Below, one piece after another: positions 63,075-64,000 of a DNA stretch of 64,000 nt (positions are counted from its first letter, which is position 1; every line of letters starts with the position of its first letter). The stretch spans positions 558,001 through 622,000 of the forward strand of contig JACONN010000002.1 in assembly GCA_014323675.1 (NCBI GenBank), read 5' to 3'. The notes beneath the pieces are model-generated. The model did not search any database. It was not told the DNA's origin and was given only the letters and a program-made list of their open reading frames with translations. The stretch comes from Hormoscilla sp. GM7CHS1pb (GTDB lineage: Bacteria; Cyanobacteriota; Cyanobacteriia; Cyanobacteriales; Desertifilaceae). The position numbers and the translations under genes were made by a program.

Positions 63075-64000
63075 ATGAACCCAGAGTCAAATAAAATGTC
63101 CCCCATCTCTCCCATAGAGGAAGAAAAATATAACATTAGGGCCCCGAGGCGACCACGGCCAAGCCACTCAGAACAGCACCTGTCTACACTGCCTACCGTT
63201 CCGGAAAAATCAGAACATCAAACCACCAGAGGGACTCTCGCTAGCCAGACAGAAGCTAACCCATCAGCCAGCTGGGTGACAGTGGTGGCGATCGCCGTTA
63301 TGTTTGTAGGAATAATCATCAATAACTTCTGGATTGGCATATCGGGAACGATTGTGGCTCTATTGGTATCCTTGCGGCTTATTTTGCCTTTCCTGCAATA
63401 CTTACTAGCGGATTTATCGCCACAACAGCGTACCCAACTGTTAGGCTTAATTAGCTTTTCAGTAGCCCTAGCAGGCTTGTTAAAATTCATTGGTGTTTAC
63501 CGACGCATAGGAGATTGGCTCAACCAGATAAAATGGGATGAATTCGGTTCCTGGGCCGACTGGGTAGGAGCCTTGGGGCAAATCACGATCGCCATCCTCG
63601 CGGTCTATATTTCTTGGCGTCAGTACGTCATTTCCAGAGACTTAACAATTCAGCAAAACATCATCACCCAACAGCAAACAATTGACGCTTACTTCCAGGG
63701 GGTCTCGGATCTAGCATTAGATGATGAAGGGATGCTAGAAGACTGGCCTCAAGAGAGAGCTTTCGCGGAAGGTCGCACTGCTGCGATTTTCAGCGGTGTA
63801 AACGCCCAGGGCAAAGCCAAAGTATTGAGGTTTTTGTCCCAGTCCAACCTCCTCACCCCCCTGAGACGAGATTATCATTTGGGACGCCCCATCTTTGATG
63901 GCAAGGGCGGTTATCAGGAAGACCGCGCCAACGGTGTCCGGGTAATAGATTTAGGGGTGATGCTGGCGGGGACTTCCCTGGCGGGGACAGACTTGCGCTG
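63075..64000 (+). CDS. membrane protein, probable pentapeptide-repeat protein, 3' end outside window
   Basis: An open frame from ATG 63075 runs off the window (308 codons). Layout: a polar, Pro-rich N-terminus (~1-60), two hydrophobic segments (WVTVVAIAVMFVGIIINNFW and IGISGTIVALLVSLRLILPF, ~70-110), a third (LLGLISFSVALAGLLKFIGV), a fourth (WVGALGQITIAILAVYISWR), then a soluble region (YFQGVSDLALDDEGMLEDWP, GRTAAIFSGVNAQGKAKVLR). The last residues, IDLGVMLAGTSLAGTDLRW, look like the start of pentapeptide repeats (A[D/N]LXX). This combination is common in cyanobacteria. Function is unknown. Confidence 0.8.
   Translation, partial: MNPESNKMSPISPIEEEKYNIRAPRRPRPSHSEQHLSTLPTVPEKSEHQTTRGTLASQTEANPSASWVTVVAIAVMFVGIIINNFWIGISGTIVALLVSLRLILPFLQYLLADLSPQQRTQLLGLISFSVALAGLLKFIGVYRRIGDWLNQIKWDEFGSWADWVGALGQITIAILAVYISWRQYVISRDLTIQQNIITQQQTIDAYFQGVSDLALDDEGMLEDWPQERAFAEGRTAAIFSGVNAQGKAKVLRFLSQSNLLTPLRRDYHLGRPIFDGKGGYQEDRANGVRVIDLGVMLAGTSLAGTDLR

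Overview
The window is chromosomal DNA from a filamentous-type cyanobacterium. This is inferred from the many GCGATCGC (HIP1-like) octamers, the carboxysome shell gene ccmP, phylloquinone (men) genes, a DnaB intein, a Ni-dependent guanidine hydrolase cluster and heavy loads of short palindromic repeats, IS remnants and group II introns. Two thirds of it is housekeeping or metabolic sequence; the rest is accessory and decaying.

Layout. 1-2.1 kb: 3' part of a GH57 glycosidase and a small protein. 2.2-5.9 kb (minus): guanidine operon gdmH-hypA-hypB followed by a sodium:solute symporter. 6.5-8.4 kb: mrdA (PBP2). 8.6-12.9 kb: polyamine transporter potA-potD-potB-potC with potD and potB broken. 13.0-16.3 kb: a tightly coupled three-gene cassette (HEPN-like protein, KGGVGR MinD/ParA-like ATPase, second P-loop ATPase), the best candidate for an undescribed system. 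16.5-17.2 kb: ccmP. 17.2-26.4 kb: a mobile-element graveyard (IS1 and IS630 pieces, an ORF-less group II intron) around a photolyase and a Nudix hydrolase. 26.4-31.9 kb: gloB, rplI, dnaB with intein, an FKBP isomerase, a phasin-like protein. 32-35.4 kb: a DUF4079 protein, relics and repeats. 35.4-47.9 kb: the phylloquinone cluster menI, menE (split by a complete group II intron), menC, menH, menA and menF, repeatedly invaded by palindromic repeats. 47.9-53.4 kb: a membrane glycosyltransferase, a GNAT, a methyltransferase-like protein and a broken trpB2. 53.5-57.3 kb: plant-type LRR and beta-propeller/dockerin-like surface proteins. 57.8-64 kb: gcvP, a small membrane protein, a HicB-like relic, a REC-histidine kinase and the start of a probable pentapeptide-repeat membrane protein.

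Two genome-wide themes matter for reading the annotation. First, many otherwise perfect genes (GH57, symporter, P-loop ATPase, gloB, rplI, the methyltransferase-like gene, gcvP) carry one-base changes in homopolymer runs; rplI carries a compensating pair. This looks more like assembly error than decay. Second, several palindromic repeat families sit inside coding sequences, and in menC, menF and menH the reading frame stays open through the insert, giving proteins with extra repeat-encoded segments. Other copies (potD, trpB2, Uma2, IS1) break their hosts.
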